The notes beneath the pieces are model-generated. The model searched no databases and had not been told where the DNA came from. It saw only the letters and a list, made by a program, of their open reading frames with translations. Below are positions 1-8,365 of a stretch of DNA of 64,000 nt, piece after piece; within the stretch, counting starts at the first letter, position 1; every line of letters starts with the position of its first letter. This stretch comes from Sphingomonas canadensis (lineage in GTDB: Bacteria; Pseudomonadota; Alphaproteobacteria; Sphingomonadales; Sphingomonadaceae): assembly GCF_026013525.1 (NCBI RefSeq), contig NZ_JAPDRA010000002.1:434001-498000 (forward strand). The letters are read 5' to 3'. The position numbers were made by a program, and so were the translations under genes.

Positions 1-758
1 CGCGCGTGCTGGCGGCCGAAGACAATGAGATCAACCAGCAGCTTATCGCCGCCGTGCTCAAGCAGCTCGGCATCGCCTGCGAGATCGCTCCGGACGGCCG
101 CCGCGCGGTGGCCGCCGTGCTGGCGGCGGAGGCGCAGGGCCGCGGCTATGACCTGGTGCTGATGGACCTGCAGATGCCGGAGATGGACGGGTTCGAGGCG
201 GTGCGCCTGATCCGCGATGCCGGAATCGGCGGCGAGCAGCTTCCGGTCGTCGCGCTGACCGCCAACGCCTATCAGGAGGATGTCCAGGCGGCGCTGGGCG
301 CGGGGATGCAGGATCATCTCGCCAAGCCGATCGACGCCGCGATGCTGGTGCGCGTGCTGCGCCGCTGGGCCAGCATCGCCCCGGCGGCGCCGGCCCCGTC
401 GGCCAACCCGGCGCTGGCGGAGCTGCGGCCGCAATTCCGCCAGCGGCTGGAGGAGCTGCGTGCCGCGACGATCGCCTTCGGCGAGGATGGCGGGGCGGAT
501 GCGCGCGCGGATTTTTTCAGCCGGTGCCACCAGATGGCGGGCAACGCCGCCCTGTTCGGCTATGCCGCGCTCGGCAGCATCGCCCGCGTGGTCGAACGGC
601 TGCTGGGCGAGGAGGACGATCCCGCGACCGCGCCTGCCATCGCACTGCTGCTGCGCCACCTGGGGGAGGCGATCGCCAGTGAGGACGGGGAAGGCGCCAA
701 GCCGCGCCGGGGCCGCAAGCGGAAGGGCGCGGACGGGAAGGACCAGGCTCCGGCCTGA
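1..758 (+). CDS. Hybrid sensor histidine kinase, C-terminal part (receiver + HPt), 5' truncated
   Basis: The reading frame is already open at the left edge, so the sensor and kinase parts lie outside the window. The visible part starts with a receiver domain: an acidic AAEDNE patch, the phospho-acceptor aspartate in LVLMDLQMPEMDG and the conserved lysine in HLAKPID. After a Pro/Ala linker comes an HPt-like helical region with the likely phospho-histidine in HQMAGNAALFG, and a basic tail rich in Arg, Lys and Gly. This order (kinase - receiver - HPt) is typical of multi-step phosphorelays. The GTG at base 6 should not be taken as the true start, because the receiver fold would lose its first strand. 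The gene converges with the next one, 18 bases away. The signal it senses cannot be read from here. Confidence 0.85.
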   Translation, partial: RVLAAEDNEINQQLIAAVLKQLGIACEIAPDGRRAVAAVLAAEAQGRGYDLVLMDLQMPEMDGFEAVRLIRDAGIGGEQLPVVALTANAYQEDVQAALGAGMQDHLAKPIDAAMLVRVLRRWASIAPAAPAPSANPALAELRPQFRQRLEELRAATIAFGEDGGADARADFFSRCHQMAGNAALFGYAALGSIARVVERLLGEEDDPATAPAIALLLRHLGEAIASEDGEGAKPRRGRKRKGADGKDQAPA

Positions 759-776
759 TCCTCCCGGCTGGCAGGC

Positions 777-2951
777 TCAGGTAAGCGTGCGGAAGGCCGG
801 GATGGAGAGCTGGCCTTCGACCGGGAAGATCGTGACCTGATCGTTGTTGTTGAACGCATCCAGCCGGATGCCGAGCGCCGCCAGCGCCTGGGGAGAGACC
901 CGCGTGCGCGTGTAGAGCCCGCCCGCGGAATCATGGACCAGCTCTTCCTCGAACTCGACGCCCTGCTGGTTGCCCATCGAGCGGCGGACGGATGCGACCA
1001 CGAGCTGGCCGTCGCCGAAATCGAGCACGAACTGCGTGCCTTCGGGCACGTCCACCAGCCCTTCGATCAGCGCGCCGCTGGACGACAGGTTGCGCAGGAT
1101 CACCGGATAATAATGGTTGTGGTGGATCGCGCCGATACGGCGGAAGGTGGCGTGGCGCAGGCTGCGCTGAAAGGCCGGGCCGGCGGGCGCGATCACCCAT
1201 TCGCCCTGCTCCAGCCGCTCCAGCAACTGCTGCTGCGGCACGGCCTTGCTGTAGATGAAGCCCTGCACATGGCTGACGTGGAGCGAGCGCACCATTTCGA
1301 GCTGGTCGAAGCTTTCGACGCCCTCGGCGGTGGTCTCCATGTCCAGCGCGGTGGCCAGCGCCACGATCGCGCTGATGATCGCCTGGTTGCGCGTGCCGTT
1401 GCGCGTGGCGCCGCGCACGAAGCTCTGGTCGATCTTGATCTTGTCGAACGGCGCCGTCTTCAGATAGCCGAGCGACGAATAGCCGGTGCCGAAATCGTCG
1501 AGCGCCAGGCGCACGCCGATCGACTTCAGCGTTTCGAACATCGCGTCGGATTCGCCCGAATCGCCCAGGAAGACGCTCTCGGTGATCTCCAGCTCCAGCC
1601 GGTGCGGATCCAGGCCCGAGGATGCGAGCGCGCTCAGCACCACCGACGGCAGGTTGGGCAGCGCGAACTGCACCGCGGAGACGTTCACCGCGACCCTGAG
1701 GTCGGCCGGCCAGGCGGCGGCATCCTCGCACGCGCGGCGCAGCGTCCATTCGCCCAGCCGGACGATCAGGTCCGCTTCCTCGGCGATCGGCACGAAGATC
1801 GCGGGCGAAATGGCGCCGCGCTGCGGATGGTTCCAGCGCAGCAGCGCCTCGAAGCCGGTCACCTCGTTGGTCACCGCGTTGACGATCGGCTGGTAATGGA
1901 CCGCCATCTCGTCGCGGGCCAGCGCGTCGAGCAGGTCGTGTTCCAGCGTGCGGCGTTCCTCCGCCGCCTCCAGCAGCTCGCGCGAGAAGAAGCGATAGCG
2001 GCCGCGGCCCGCCGCCTTTGCGGAATAGAGCGCCAGATCGGCGTTGCGGATCAGCTCGTCGCAATTCGCGCCGTTGCCCGGGCCGATCGCCACGCCCACC
2101 GACGCGCCGATGATGCAGCGCGCGCCGTTGACCGAATAGGGTTGCGAGAGCTGCTCGATGATCGTCTGGGCGAGCGCCTGGAGCTTGGTCTCATTGCTGA
2201 AATCGGGCAGCAGCACGACGAACTCGTCGCCGCCCAGCCGGCCCACCTTCTCGCGATCGCCCAGGATGTTCACCAGCCGCTCGGCCACCTGCTGGAGCAG
2301 GATGTCGCCGGCCTGGTGCCCCATGGTGTCGTTGACCTGCTTGAAGCGGTCGAGGTCGATCAGCATGAAGGTGCAGTCGCCGCCGTGCAGCCGGGCCTTG
2401 TTCAGCAGCGTCTCCAGCCGTGCGGAAACCTGGCGGCGGTTGGGCAGATCGGTGAGCGAATCATGCGATGCGAGGCGGGCGTTCTCCTCCGCCTCCATCC
2501 GCTGGCGCGTCACGTCCGATCCATGGCCGTGATAGCCGGTGAACTCGCCGGCCGCGTTCAGGCTCGGGCGGCCGGAAAGCGACCACCAGCGCACGCCCTC
2601 CGGCCCGTCCGATCGCACCAGCATATTCTCGAACGGCGCATGCTTGGCGAGCAGGAAGGGCAGGGTGCGCGTCGATTCCGTGTCTTCGCGCGTCTCTGCC
2701 GAAAACACCGACAGCAGGGTGCGGCCAAGCACCGGGGCACCGCTGCCGGCGGTCATCTGTTCCTCGATCCAGTCCGATAGATAGGTCAGGTCGCCCTCGG
2801 CGTCGGTCGCCCAGAACCAGCCCAGCCGCATATCTTCATAGGTACGCAGCAGGGGCGGCGTACCGCTCTGCTCCTGTGTGCCGAGCACGGCCACGCGGTC
2901 CCAGAAACGCTGGGGCCGGTTGGCGAGGACGGCGGAGGAGCGTGCCGGCAT
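777..2951 (-). CDS. PAS-GGDEF-EAL-PilZ cyclic-di-GMP protein
   Basis: A 724-residue cytoplasmic protein without obvious membrane segments. A PAS-like region (about residues 40-150) is followed by a diguanylate cyclase domain with intact GGDEF at 240-244. A phosphodiesterase domain follows, with EAL at 368-370, DDFGTGYSSLGYL and KIDQSF. The last 110 or so residues look like a PilZ domain, with an Arg-rich segment and an N-x-S-x-x-G motif (NLSSSG). PilZ binds c-di-GMP, so the protein could make, degrade and sense the same messenger. All catalytic signatures look intact; which activity dominates cannot be told. The PilZ-like assignment is the least certain part. A separate PilZ gene lies just upstream on the same strand. 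Confidence 0.88.
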   Translation of the reverse strand: MPARSSAVLANRPQRFWDRVAVLGTQEQSGTPPLLRTYEDMRLGWFWATDAEGDLTYLSDWIEEQMTAGSGAPVLGRTLLSVFSAETREDTESTRTLPFLLAKHAPFENMLVRSDGPEGVRWWSLSGRPSLNAAGEFTGYHGHGSDVTRQRMEAEENARLASHDSLTDLPNRRQVSARLETLLNKARLHGGDCTFMLIDLDRFKQVNDTMGHQAGDILLQQVAERLVNILGDREKVGRLGGDEFVVLLPDFSNETKLQALAQTIIEQLSQPYSVNGARCIIGASVGVAIGPGNGANCDELIRNADLALYSAKAAGRGRYRFFSRELLEAAEERRTLEHDLLDALARDEMAVHYQPIVNAVTNEVTGFEALLRWNHPQRGAISPAIFVPIAEEADLIVRLGEWTLRRACEDAAAWPADLRVAVNVSAVQFALPNLPSVVLSALASSGLDPHRLELEITESVFLGDSGESDAMFETLKSIGVRLALDDFGTGYSSLGYLKTAPFDKIKIDQSFVRGATRNGTRNQAIISAIVALATALDMETTAEGVESFDQLEMVRSLHVSHVQGFIYSKAVPQQQLLERLEQGEWVIAPAGPAFQRSLRHATFRRIGAIHHNHYYPVILRNLSSSGALIEGLVDVPEGTQFVLDFGDGQLVVASVRRSMGNQQGVEFEEELVHDSAGGLYTRTRVSPQALAALGIRLDAFNNNDQVTIFPVEGQLSIPAFRTLT

Positions 2952-3031
2952 CGGGGCTCAGCGGGCCAGGCGCGGGATCGCGCGTCGGGGGGAGGATGCG
3001 GGGTCCATCGTGTGCGTGGCTGCCTGGCGGT

Positions 3032-3466
3032 TCAACGGCGGTAGGGATCGCGGAGCGCGGCAATCCAGCCGCTGCGGATCTCGGTGACGGGGGCGGGATT
3101 GGCCGGCTTGCCGCGCGCGGGCGTCACCGGAGCGGGGAGCGGCTGGCCCGGCGCCGTCGCGGCGGAGCCCAGCAGATGATCGGCGACCGCCGGATAGAGC
3201 GGCGAACGGAACTGCAGGCCGGCGGAATGCGCGGACGACCAGCGCACCTGCGCCTCGATGGGCGTAAGGTTGCCGATGGAAATCCACAGCGTCTCGCCGA
3301 CGCGGTATCCCGGATTGTTCACCCGGCATCCGCCCGGCGTCAGATCGAGCAGGCGCACATTCTCGCGCGCACCGGACGCGCGGCGCACGCGCCCGAGCAT
3401 GTCGGTCGCGCTGCGATCCTTGCGGCGCCGGTCGTCGGCGTTGTCAGGTTGGGAACCGGACTCCAT
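3032..3466 (-). CDS. PilZ domain protein
   Basis: A 144-residue protein whose first 100 residues fit a PilZ domain: a basic N-terminal stretch (DDRRRKDRSA), then VRLLDLTPGGCRV, where the D-L-T-P-G-G replaces the usual D/N-x-S-x-x-G, then a beta-rich part ending in AGLQF. The C-terminal 45 residues are Pro/Ala-rich. PilZ domains bind c-di-GMP and pass the signal to flagella, polysaccharide export or other targets; the target here is unknown. It lies directly upstream of the GGDEF-EAL-PilZ gene on the same strand, about 80 bases away, so the two may share a transcript. Confidence 0.75.
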   Translation of the reverse strand: MESGSQPDNADDRRRKDRSATDMLGRVRRASGARENVRLLDLTPGGCRVNNPGYRVGETLWISIGNLTPIEAQVRWSSAHSAGLQFRSPLYPAVADHLLGSAATAPGQPLPAPVTPARGKPANPAPVTEIRSGWIAALRDPYRR

Positions 3467-3536
3467 GGTTCCACACTAGGCCAGGCCGGTGAAGGACTGG
3501 TTTATGCGGAATGCACGGACGCGGGCGAGGCCCCCC

Positions 3537-3572
3537 AAAAACGGCGAAAGCCGGAGCTTCCGCCCCGGCCTT
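3537..3572 (-). terminator. Intrinsic terminator after nusG
   Basis: Read on the minus strand there is an 11-bp stem (arms at 3562-3572 and 3547-3557, with G-U pairs) closed by a GGAA tetraloop, followed at once by TTTCGCCG and a run of five T. It lies 40 bases past the nusG stop and fits a rho-independent terminator for the secE-nusG unit. Confidence 0.75.
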
Positions 3573-3611
3573 CCCGTGATGCCCCGTGATGCGTTGCGCG
3601 CGTGCGTGGGA

Positions 3612-4148
3612 TTACTTGACGCGCTCGACGTCCTCGAAGCCCAGCTCCAGCGGCGTGGCGCGGCCGAAGATCGAGATCGAGACCTTCACGCGGCTCTTGT
3701 CGTAGTCCAGCTCCTCGACGATGCCCGAGAAGGTGGCGAAGTTGCCGCTGATCACCTTCACGGTGTCGCCGATGTCGAAGTCCACCTTCACCTTGGCCTT
3801 GGGCGCCGCGGCGGCCTCGTCCTTGGTGTTGAGCATGCGGGCGGCCTCGGCCTCCGGGATCGACTGCGGCTTGCCGCTGGAGCCCAGGAAGCCGGTGACC
3901 TTCGGCGTGTTCTTGACGAGGTGATAGACGTCGTCGTTCATGTCGAGCTTGGCCAGCACATAGCCGGGCATATATTTGCGCTCGGCCTGGACCTTCTTGC
4001 CGCGGCGGACCTCGGTCACGGTCTCGACCGGAACCTCGACGGCCTCGACGAAACGGTCGAGGTGCAGGCGGGCGGCGTCGGCCAGGATCTGGTCCCGGAC
4101 CTTGCTCTCGAATCCCGAATAGGCGTGGATGATGTACCAGCGCGACAT
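3612..4148 (-). CDS. nusG: Transcription termination/antitermination protein NusG
   Basis: A 178-residue protein that starts MSRWYIIHAYSGFE, the NusG N-terminal (NGN) domain that binds the RNA polymerase clamp. It ends with a KOW domain around FDIGDTVKVISGNFATFSGIVEEL, which contacts Rho or ribosomal protein S10. The loop between them holds an extra Ala/Lys-rich stretch (DEAAAAPKAKVK). The ATG at 4148 was chosen over an upstream in-frame ATG because the family starts here. It lies 11 bases after secE, the usual secE-nusG pair. A terminator follows at once, so the ribosomal protein genes (rplK onward) that often follow nusG are not attached here. Confidence 0.96.
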   Translation of the reverse strand: MSRWYIIHAYSGFESKVRDQILADAARLHLDRFVEAVEVPVETVTEVRRGKKVQAERKYMPGYVLAKLDMNDDVYHLVKNTPKVTGFLGSSGKPQSIPEAEAARMLNTKDEAAAAPKAKVKVDFDIGDTVKVISGNFATFSGIVEELDYDKSRVKVSISIFGRATPLELGFEDVERVK

Positions 4149-4159
4149 TTCGCGTCCCC

Positions 4160-4357
4160 TTATTGCGCGAGGCTGAGCAGGAAGCGGACGATCACGTCGA
4201 ACAGCGTATCCACACCCAGGAAGAAGATGCCCAGCAACGTAGCCATGATCAGCACCATCACGCCGGTCATCACGGTTTCGCGCTGCGAAGGCCAACTGGT
4301 CTTCTTGCGCTCCGCCTCAACCTGACGAAGGAACTCCAGGGGATTGACTTTGGCCAC
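4160..4357 (-). CDS. secE: Preprotein translocase subunit SecE
   Basis: A 65-residue, single-spanning SecE. The N-terminal amphipathic part (NPLEFLRQVEAERKKTSWPS) contains the conserved K-x-x-W-P-S motif, then one membrane helix (about residues 30-62). SecE clamps SecY in the inner membrane translocon. The start is taken as the GTG at 4357 (MAKVNPLEF); the frame continues upstream to an ATG at 4492, but those residues do not resemble SecE. A purine-rich stretch (GAGGCGG) precedes the GTG. It is the first gene of the secE-nusG pair. Confidence 0.92.
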   Translation of the reverse strand: MAKVNPLEFLRQVEAERKKTSWPSQRETVMTGVMVLIMATLLGIFFLGVDTLFDVIVRFLLSLAQ

Positions 4358-4535
4358 TGCCGCCTCGCTCGAAAAAAGCTCTCCGTTCGCGAGACATGGG
4401 TCCGCTGCCCGGTCCCTTCCAGGGAACCGGTGCAGCCCATCCACGCTGTCGGATTGGGAGCGGTATCTAGCGACGAACAACGGGATGCGCAAGCGGCCCG
4501 CGCCGCCGGCGTTTCGATCGCCCGCGCCGCCGCGA

Positions 4536-5108
4536 TCAGAGCAGCGCGATCGCCGCGAAGCCGCCGATCAGCAGGAGCAGGAAGCCCCAGGCGAACAGGT
4601 TCAGCCGCTTCTCGATGAACGCCTGCACCGGCGCCCCATAGCGCTTGAGCAGCGCGGCGATGATGAAGAAGCGCGCGCCGCGGGTGATCACCGACAGCAT
4701 GATGAACAGGCCGAGCGGATAGTGGGAGAGGCCGCTGGCGATCGTCACCAGCTTGTACGGGATCGGCGTCAGCCCCTTCGCCAGGATGATCGCCCAGCCA
4801 TATTCGTTGTAGGCGCGCGTGAAATCCTCGAACGCATTGTGGCGGAAGAACTCCAGCACCTGATGCGCGAATTCGGTGAGGAAATAGCCGATCGCATAGC
4901 CGAAGATGCCGCCGATCACCGAAGCCGCGGTGCAGACGCCCGCGATCAGATAGGCCTGGTCCCGCCGCGCGAGTACCATCGGCACCATCATCACGTCCGG
5001 CGGGATCGGGAAGAAGCTGCTTTCGGCGAAGGACACGCCAGCCAGGCTGCGAAGCGCATGGCGATGATGGGCCATGCGCAGGACCCAGTCGTACATCGGA
5101 CGGAACAT
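4536..5108 (-). CDS. YqaA/DedA-type membrane protein (SNARE-associated family)
   Basis: A 190-residue integral membrane protein with about four to five hydrophobic segments. The N-terminal FAESSFFPIPPDVMMVP is the E-x-x-x-P-x-P-x-D motif of DedA/VTT proteins, and the second half has KGLTPIPYKLVTIASG. DedA-family proteins are thought to act in lipid scrambling or proton-dependent homeostasis of the inner membrane; the YqaA branch is poorly characterised. It sits between tRNA-Trp and secE on the same strand, splitting a pair that is often adjacent. Confidence 0.82.
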   Translation of the reverse strand: MFRPMYDWVLRMAHHRHALRSLAGVSFAESSFFPIPPDVMMVPMVLARRDQAYLIAGVCTAASVIGGIFGYAIGYFLTEFAHQVLEFFRHNAFEDFTRAYNEYGWAIILAKGLTPIPYKLVTIASGLSHYPLGLFIMLSVITRGARFFIIAALLKRYGAPVQAFIEKRLNLFAWGFLLLLIGGFAAIALL

Positions 5109-5136
5109 CGTCTTCCCTTATGACTGGACCCGGCAG

Positions 5137-5213
5137 TGGCAGGGGCGCTCGGATTCGAACCGAGGGCCTTCGGTTTTGGAGACCGACGCTCTAACCAGCT
5201 GAGCTACGCCCCT
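5137..5213 (-). tRNA. tRNA-Trp (anticodon CCA)
   Basis: On the minus strand a full cloverleaf can be folded: 7-bp acceptor (AGGGGCG/CGCCCCT), D arm with AGCTCAGCTGGTTAGAGC, anticodon stem TCGGT/ACCGA with loop CTCCAAA giving anticodon CCA, and a T arm with GGTTCGAATCC. The discriminator is G, and the 3' CCA is encoded (5137-5139). It is followed downstream by the yqaA-like gene and secE-nusG. Confidence 0.97.
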
Positions 5214-5360
5214 GTGCGGGGTGCGGCTGTAGCGAGACGCGCTGGGCGGGGCAAGGGGGCAGCGGGGGTTTTGAATGCCCTAGCCATATGTCCAGTTGCC
5301 GCGTGGCGGCGCGGTCCTATCCTTGGCGCGGGTTTGCGTCTGTATGAAGGAGTGTATCGC

Positions 5361-5822
5361 GTGAAGAAACTTGCTCTGGCCGCCATGTCCGCGGCGTTCG
5401 TCGTTTCGCTCGGGCTTGGGGCGGCTGTCGTCCCGGTTTCCGCGATCAGCGCGCAGGAGGTCGCAAACGGGGCGAAGATCGAGTTTCACAAAGAGGTGCA
5501 TGATTACGGCACCGTCAAATATGGCGGCAACGGAACCGCTACCTTCCGCTTCACCAACACCGGAAACGCCCCGCTGATCATCTCGAAGGCGACGAGTAGC
5601 TGCGGCTGCCTCGTGCCCACCTGGCCGAAGGAACCGATCGCGCCGGGTGCCAATGGCGAAATCACGGTGAAGTACGACACCAAACGACCCGGCCCGATCA
5701 GCAAGACCGTGACGATCACCAGCAACGCGGTGAACGAACCCGGCAAGGTGATCCGGGTGAAGGGGACCGTCAGCCCGGTGCCCGAGGGTGGGAGCGGCCC
5801 GGGTGGTCCAGCGGGGTACTGA
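5361..5822 (+). CDS. DUF1573 exported protein
   Basis: A 153-residue protein. The GTG start at 5361 is supported by GAAGGAG 8 bases upstream. The N-terminus (VKKLALAAMSAAFVVSLGLG) is a signal peptide with probable cleavage around ISA-QE. The mature part is an Ig-like beta domain with the DUF1573 hallmarks HDYGTVKYGG, FRFTNTGNAPLII and the SSCGC cysteine pair followed by P.W....I.PG..G.I.V.YDT. The family is widespread, periplasmic or surface-associated, and without a settled function. The Gly/Pro-rich tail is unremarkable. It starts 148 bases from tRNA-Trp, which is on the other strand. Confidence 0.85.
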   Translation: MKKLALAAMSAAFVVSLGLGAAVVPVSAISAQEVANGAKIEFHKEVHDYGTVKYGGNGTATFRFTNTGNAPLIISKATSSCGCLVPTWPKEPIAPGANGEITVKYDTKRPGPISKTVTITSNAVNEPGKVIRVKGTVSPVPEGGSGPGGPAGY

Positions 5823-5857
5823 AGACCTGTCCGAACGCCGGGGGGGGGGCGGCGCTG

Positions 5858-8218
5858 TCAGGCCGCCGCGCTCTCCCCGTCGTGGCGCGTGACCAGGCGG
5901 CGCGCCTCCTCCACCGGGAGGGGGCGGCCGAAATAATAGCCCTGGACCTTGGTGCAGCCCAGGCGCTGGACCATCTGGTGCTCTTCCTCGGTCTCCACGC
6001 CCTCGGCCGTGGTCGCCATGCCCAGGCTTTCCGCCAGCGCGACGACGGCGCGGATGATCGCGATTGCCTCCTTCACGCCCTTCGAGGCGCCCTGGACGAA
6101 GCTGCGGTCGATCTTGATCGAGCTGAACCGCGTGCGGCTGAGATAGCCGAGTGACGAATAGCCCGTGCCGAAATCGTCGAGGCTGAGGCGCACGCCCATG
6201 TCCAGGATCTTTTCCAGCACCTGGATGGCCATGGTGCCTTCGTGCATGAACACGCTTTCGGTCACCTCCAGCTCCAGCCGCTGCGGCGGCAGGCCGGAAT
6301 GCGCCAGCGCCTGGGCGACGAAGCCGGCGAAGGCCGGGTTGTGGAGCTGTTCGGCGCTGACGTTGACGGCGATGCGGGCGGGAAGGTCCCAGCGCGCAGC
6401 CTCTTCGCATGCGGTGCGCAGCACCCATTCGCCGATCGGCGCGATCAGCCGCGCCTCCTCCGCCAGAGGCACGAACTTGGCGGGCGAGATGTTGCCATAT
6501 TCGGGATGCGTCCAGCGCAGCAGCGCCTCGAACCCGGTCAGCGTGCAGCTCTCGGCATCGACGACCGGCTGGTAGGTGAGGTGCATCTCGTTGTTCTCGA
6601 CCGCGCTGCGCAGCGCGATCTCCAGCACGCGCCGCTCTTCGGCGGCCATGTGGAGCTGGGGCTCATAGGCGTGGAAGACCCCGCCGCCCGCGTCCTTTGA
6701 CCGGTAGAGCGCCAGATCGGCCGATCGGACCAGCGCCTCGGCGGTGCGCCCGTCGCGCGGGCCGGTGGCCAGGCCCACCGATGCGCCGATGTATAGCGTA
6801 TGCTGATCGACCTCATAGGGGCGCGAGAGCGTGTCGATGATGCTCTGCGCCAGCCGCTCGACCGCGGCGGTGTCGGTCGCGTCGCGAACCACCACCGCGA
6901 ACTCGTCGCCGCCCAGCCGGCCGATCATCTCGTTGGCGGTCACAAGCTGCTTCAGGCGCTCCGAAACGCGCCCCAGCAGCCGGTCGCCCACCGGATGGCC
7001 CAGCGTGTCGTTGACCGCCTTGAACCGGTCCAGGTCGATCATCATGAAGGCGCAGCGGCTGCCCCATTTCTCCGCCTCCCCCATCGCGAGGGCCAGCGTC
7101 TCGTGGATCAGCAGGCGGTTGGGCAGGCCGGTTAGCGTGTCATACCGCGCCATCCGGTTGATCTTCTCGGCCGAGCGCCGGGCCTCGGTGACGTCGGAAC
7201 CGACGCCGCGGAAGCCGATGAAGGTGCCGCCTTCATCGAAGCGCGGCGTGGCGGACATCTCCCAGGATCGCTCCTCCCCGCCGACATAGACGGGCAGCAG
7301 CAGATCGCGGAACGCCTCGCGCCCCTTCAGCTTTTCCGCCAGCAGGCGCAGCGCGGGGGCGAAGTTCCCGCTCTCCCAGGTGGGTCCGGCCAGCACCTGG
7401 AGGAAGGGCATGCCGTTGATCGTCTTGGGGTCCACGCCCACGGCGACGGCAAAGCGCGGATTGGCGCGCGCCACGCGGCGCTGGGCGTCGATCTCCCACA
7501 GCCAGTCGGCGTTCTTGTCTTCCTCGGTCTCGCGCAGCAACAGGCTTACGGTCTCGTCGCGCTCGGCGATGGCGATTTCCTGGCTGCGCACGACCACCAG
7601 CGCCTTGCCGCGCGAGAAGGTCGTCATCGCCAGCAACAGCGTGAACAGCGCCGCGGCGGCGGCCAGCGTGGCCGATCCGGTCAGCATCAGTTGCGCGACG
7701 ACCGCGCCGCCCGTGATCGTCACGAACGCGATCGTCGCCAGCGGCAGCGCCGCCATCGCCACCGCGCTGGAGGTCATCAGCAACGTGAGTACGATCCACA
7801 GCCCCAGCGCGGCATCCGGATCGGCAAGATGGCCGAAGGCCAGCGGCGGGATCGACCAGACCGCGCTGAGCGCGATCCCGTCCAGCAGCGTATCGCGCAC
7901 ATCGCCCAGCGGCGCGGACAGCGCCTCGCGGTGGCGCCGCGACAGGCGGCGGAAGGTGACCGCCACCGCGACGGCCGCGACCAGCGCTCCCCAGCTTGCG
8001 AGCTGCCACAGCGGAACCTGGGGCGCCAGGATCAGCGTGATCAGCGCCGCGCCGATCACATTGGCGGCAAGCAGGAACAGCGCGAGCTGGCTGCCCGCGT
8101 GGAGCTGGGCGGCGCGGATCGGCCCCCAGTCGGTGGTGTCCGCCGGATCATAGAGGCCAAGCAGCGCGCGCGCGTCGATGCGCGGCTTGGCGAACTGGGA
8201 GGTCGTCTGGCTGGTCAC
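5858..8218 (-). CDS. Membrane-bound PAS-GGDEF-EAL cyclic-di-GMP protein
   Basis: A 786-residue protein with a membrane region of about five hydrophobic segments between residues 42 and 200 and a coiled linker (205-235). It then has a PAS/PAC domain (about 236-350, ending GFRGVGSDVTEARR), a GGDEF domain (GGDEF at 436-440, RYDTLTGLPNR before it) and an EAL domain (EAL at 564-566, with DDFGTGYSSLGYL and KIDRSFVQGA). All core motifs of both enzymes are present. Start: GTG at 8218; no strong ribosome-binding site is visible. It is related to the first GGDEF-EAL protein of the window but differs in having a membrane sensor and no PilZ region. Confidence 0.9.
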   Translation of the reverse strand: MTSQTTSQFAKPRIDARALLGLYDPADTTDWGPIRAAQLHAGSQLALFLLAANVIGAALITLILAPQVPLWQLASWGALVAAVAVAVTFRRLSRRHREALSAPLGDVRDTLLDGIALSAVWSIPPLAFGHLADPDAALGLWIVLTLLMTSSAVAMAALPLATIAFVTITGGAVVAQLMLTGSATLAAAAALFTLLLAMTTFSRGKALVVVRSQEIAIAERDETVSLLLRETEEDKNADWLWEIDAQRRVARANPRFAVAVGVDPKTINGMPFLQVLAGPTWESGNFAPALRLLAEKLKGREAFRDLLLPVYVGGEERSWEMSATPRFDEGGTFIGFRGVGSDVTEARRSAEKINRMARYDTLTGLPNRLLIHETLALAMGEAEKWGSRCAFMMIDLDRFKAVNDTLGHPVGDRLLGRVSERLKQLVTANEMIGRLGGDEFAVVVRDATDTAAVERLAQSIIDTLSRPYEVDQHTLYIGASVGLATGPRDGRTAEALVRSADLALYRSKDAGGGVFHAYEPQLHMAAEERRVLEIALRSAVENNEMHLTYQPVVDAESCTLTGFEALLRWTHPEYGNISPAKFVPLAEEARLIAPIGEWVLRTACEEAARWDLPARIAVNVSAEQLHNPAFAGFVAQALAHSGLPPQRLELEVTESVFMHEGTMAIQVLEKILDMGVRLSLDDFGTGYSSLGYLSRTRFSSIKIDRSFVQGASKGVKEAIAIIRAVVALAESLGMATTAEGVETEEEHQMVQRLGCTKVQGYYFGRPLPVEEARRLVTRHDGESAAA

Positions 8219-8311
8219 GCGCCACGGGATAGCGCGATGGAGGTTGACGAGAGGTTAGGTTGCGGGCGTTCGATCCGCTAAATTCGCCGGAACACGCGCA
8301 CGCACCACCTT

Positions 8312-8338
8312 CTCCCCCGGGGCGATGGGCCGGGGGAG
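8312..8338. repeat. GC-rich intergenic hairpin
   Basis: Perfect 9-bp inverted repeat (CTCCCCCGG ... CCGGGGGAG) with a 9-base loop, between the GGDEF-EAL gene and the end of the acyl-AMP ligase gene. It lies 28 bases after the ligase stop and may act as its terminator, though no T run follows. Similar C/G-rich palindromes recur elsewhere in the window. Confidence 0.5.
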
Positions 8339-8365
8339 GGGCGGCGGGTCCTTGCTGGGTAGGCC

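Noticed and set aside
933..2780. 615-codon open frame on the plus strand
   Set aside because: Antisense to the first GGDEF-EAL gene; rich in Arg, Ala, Asp and His as expected from high-GC shadow frames, with no domain motif.
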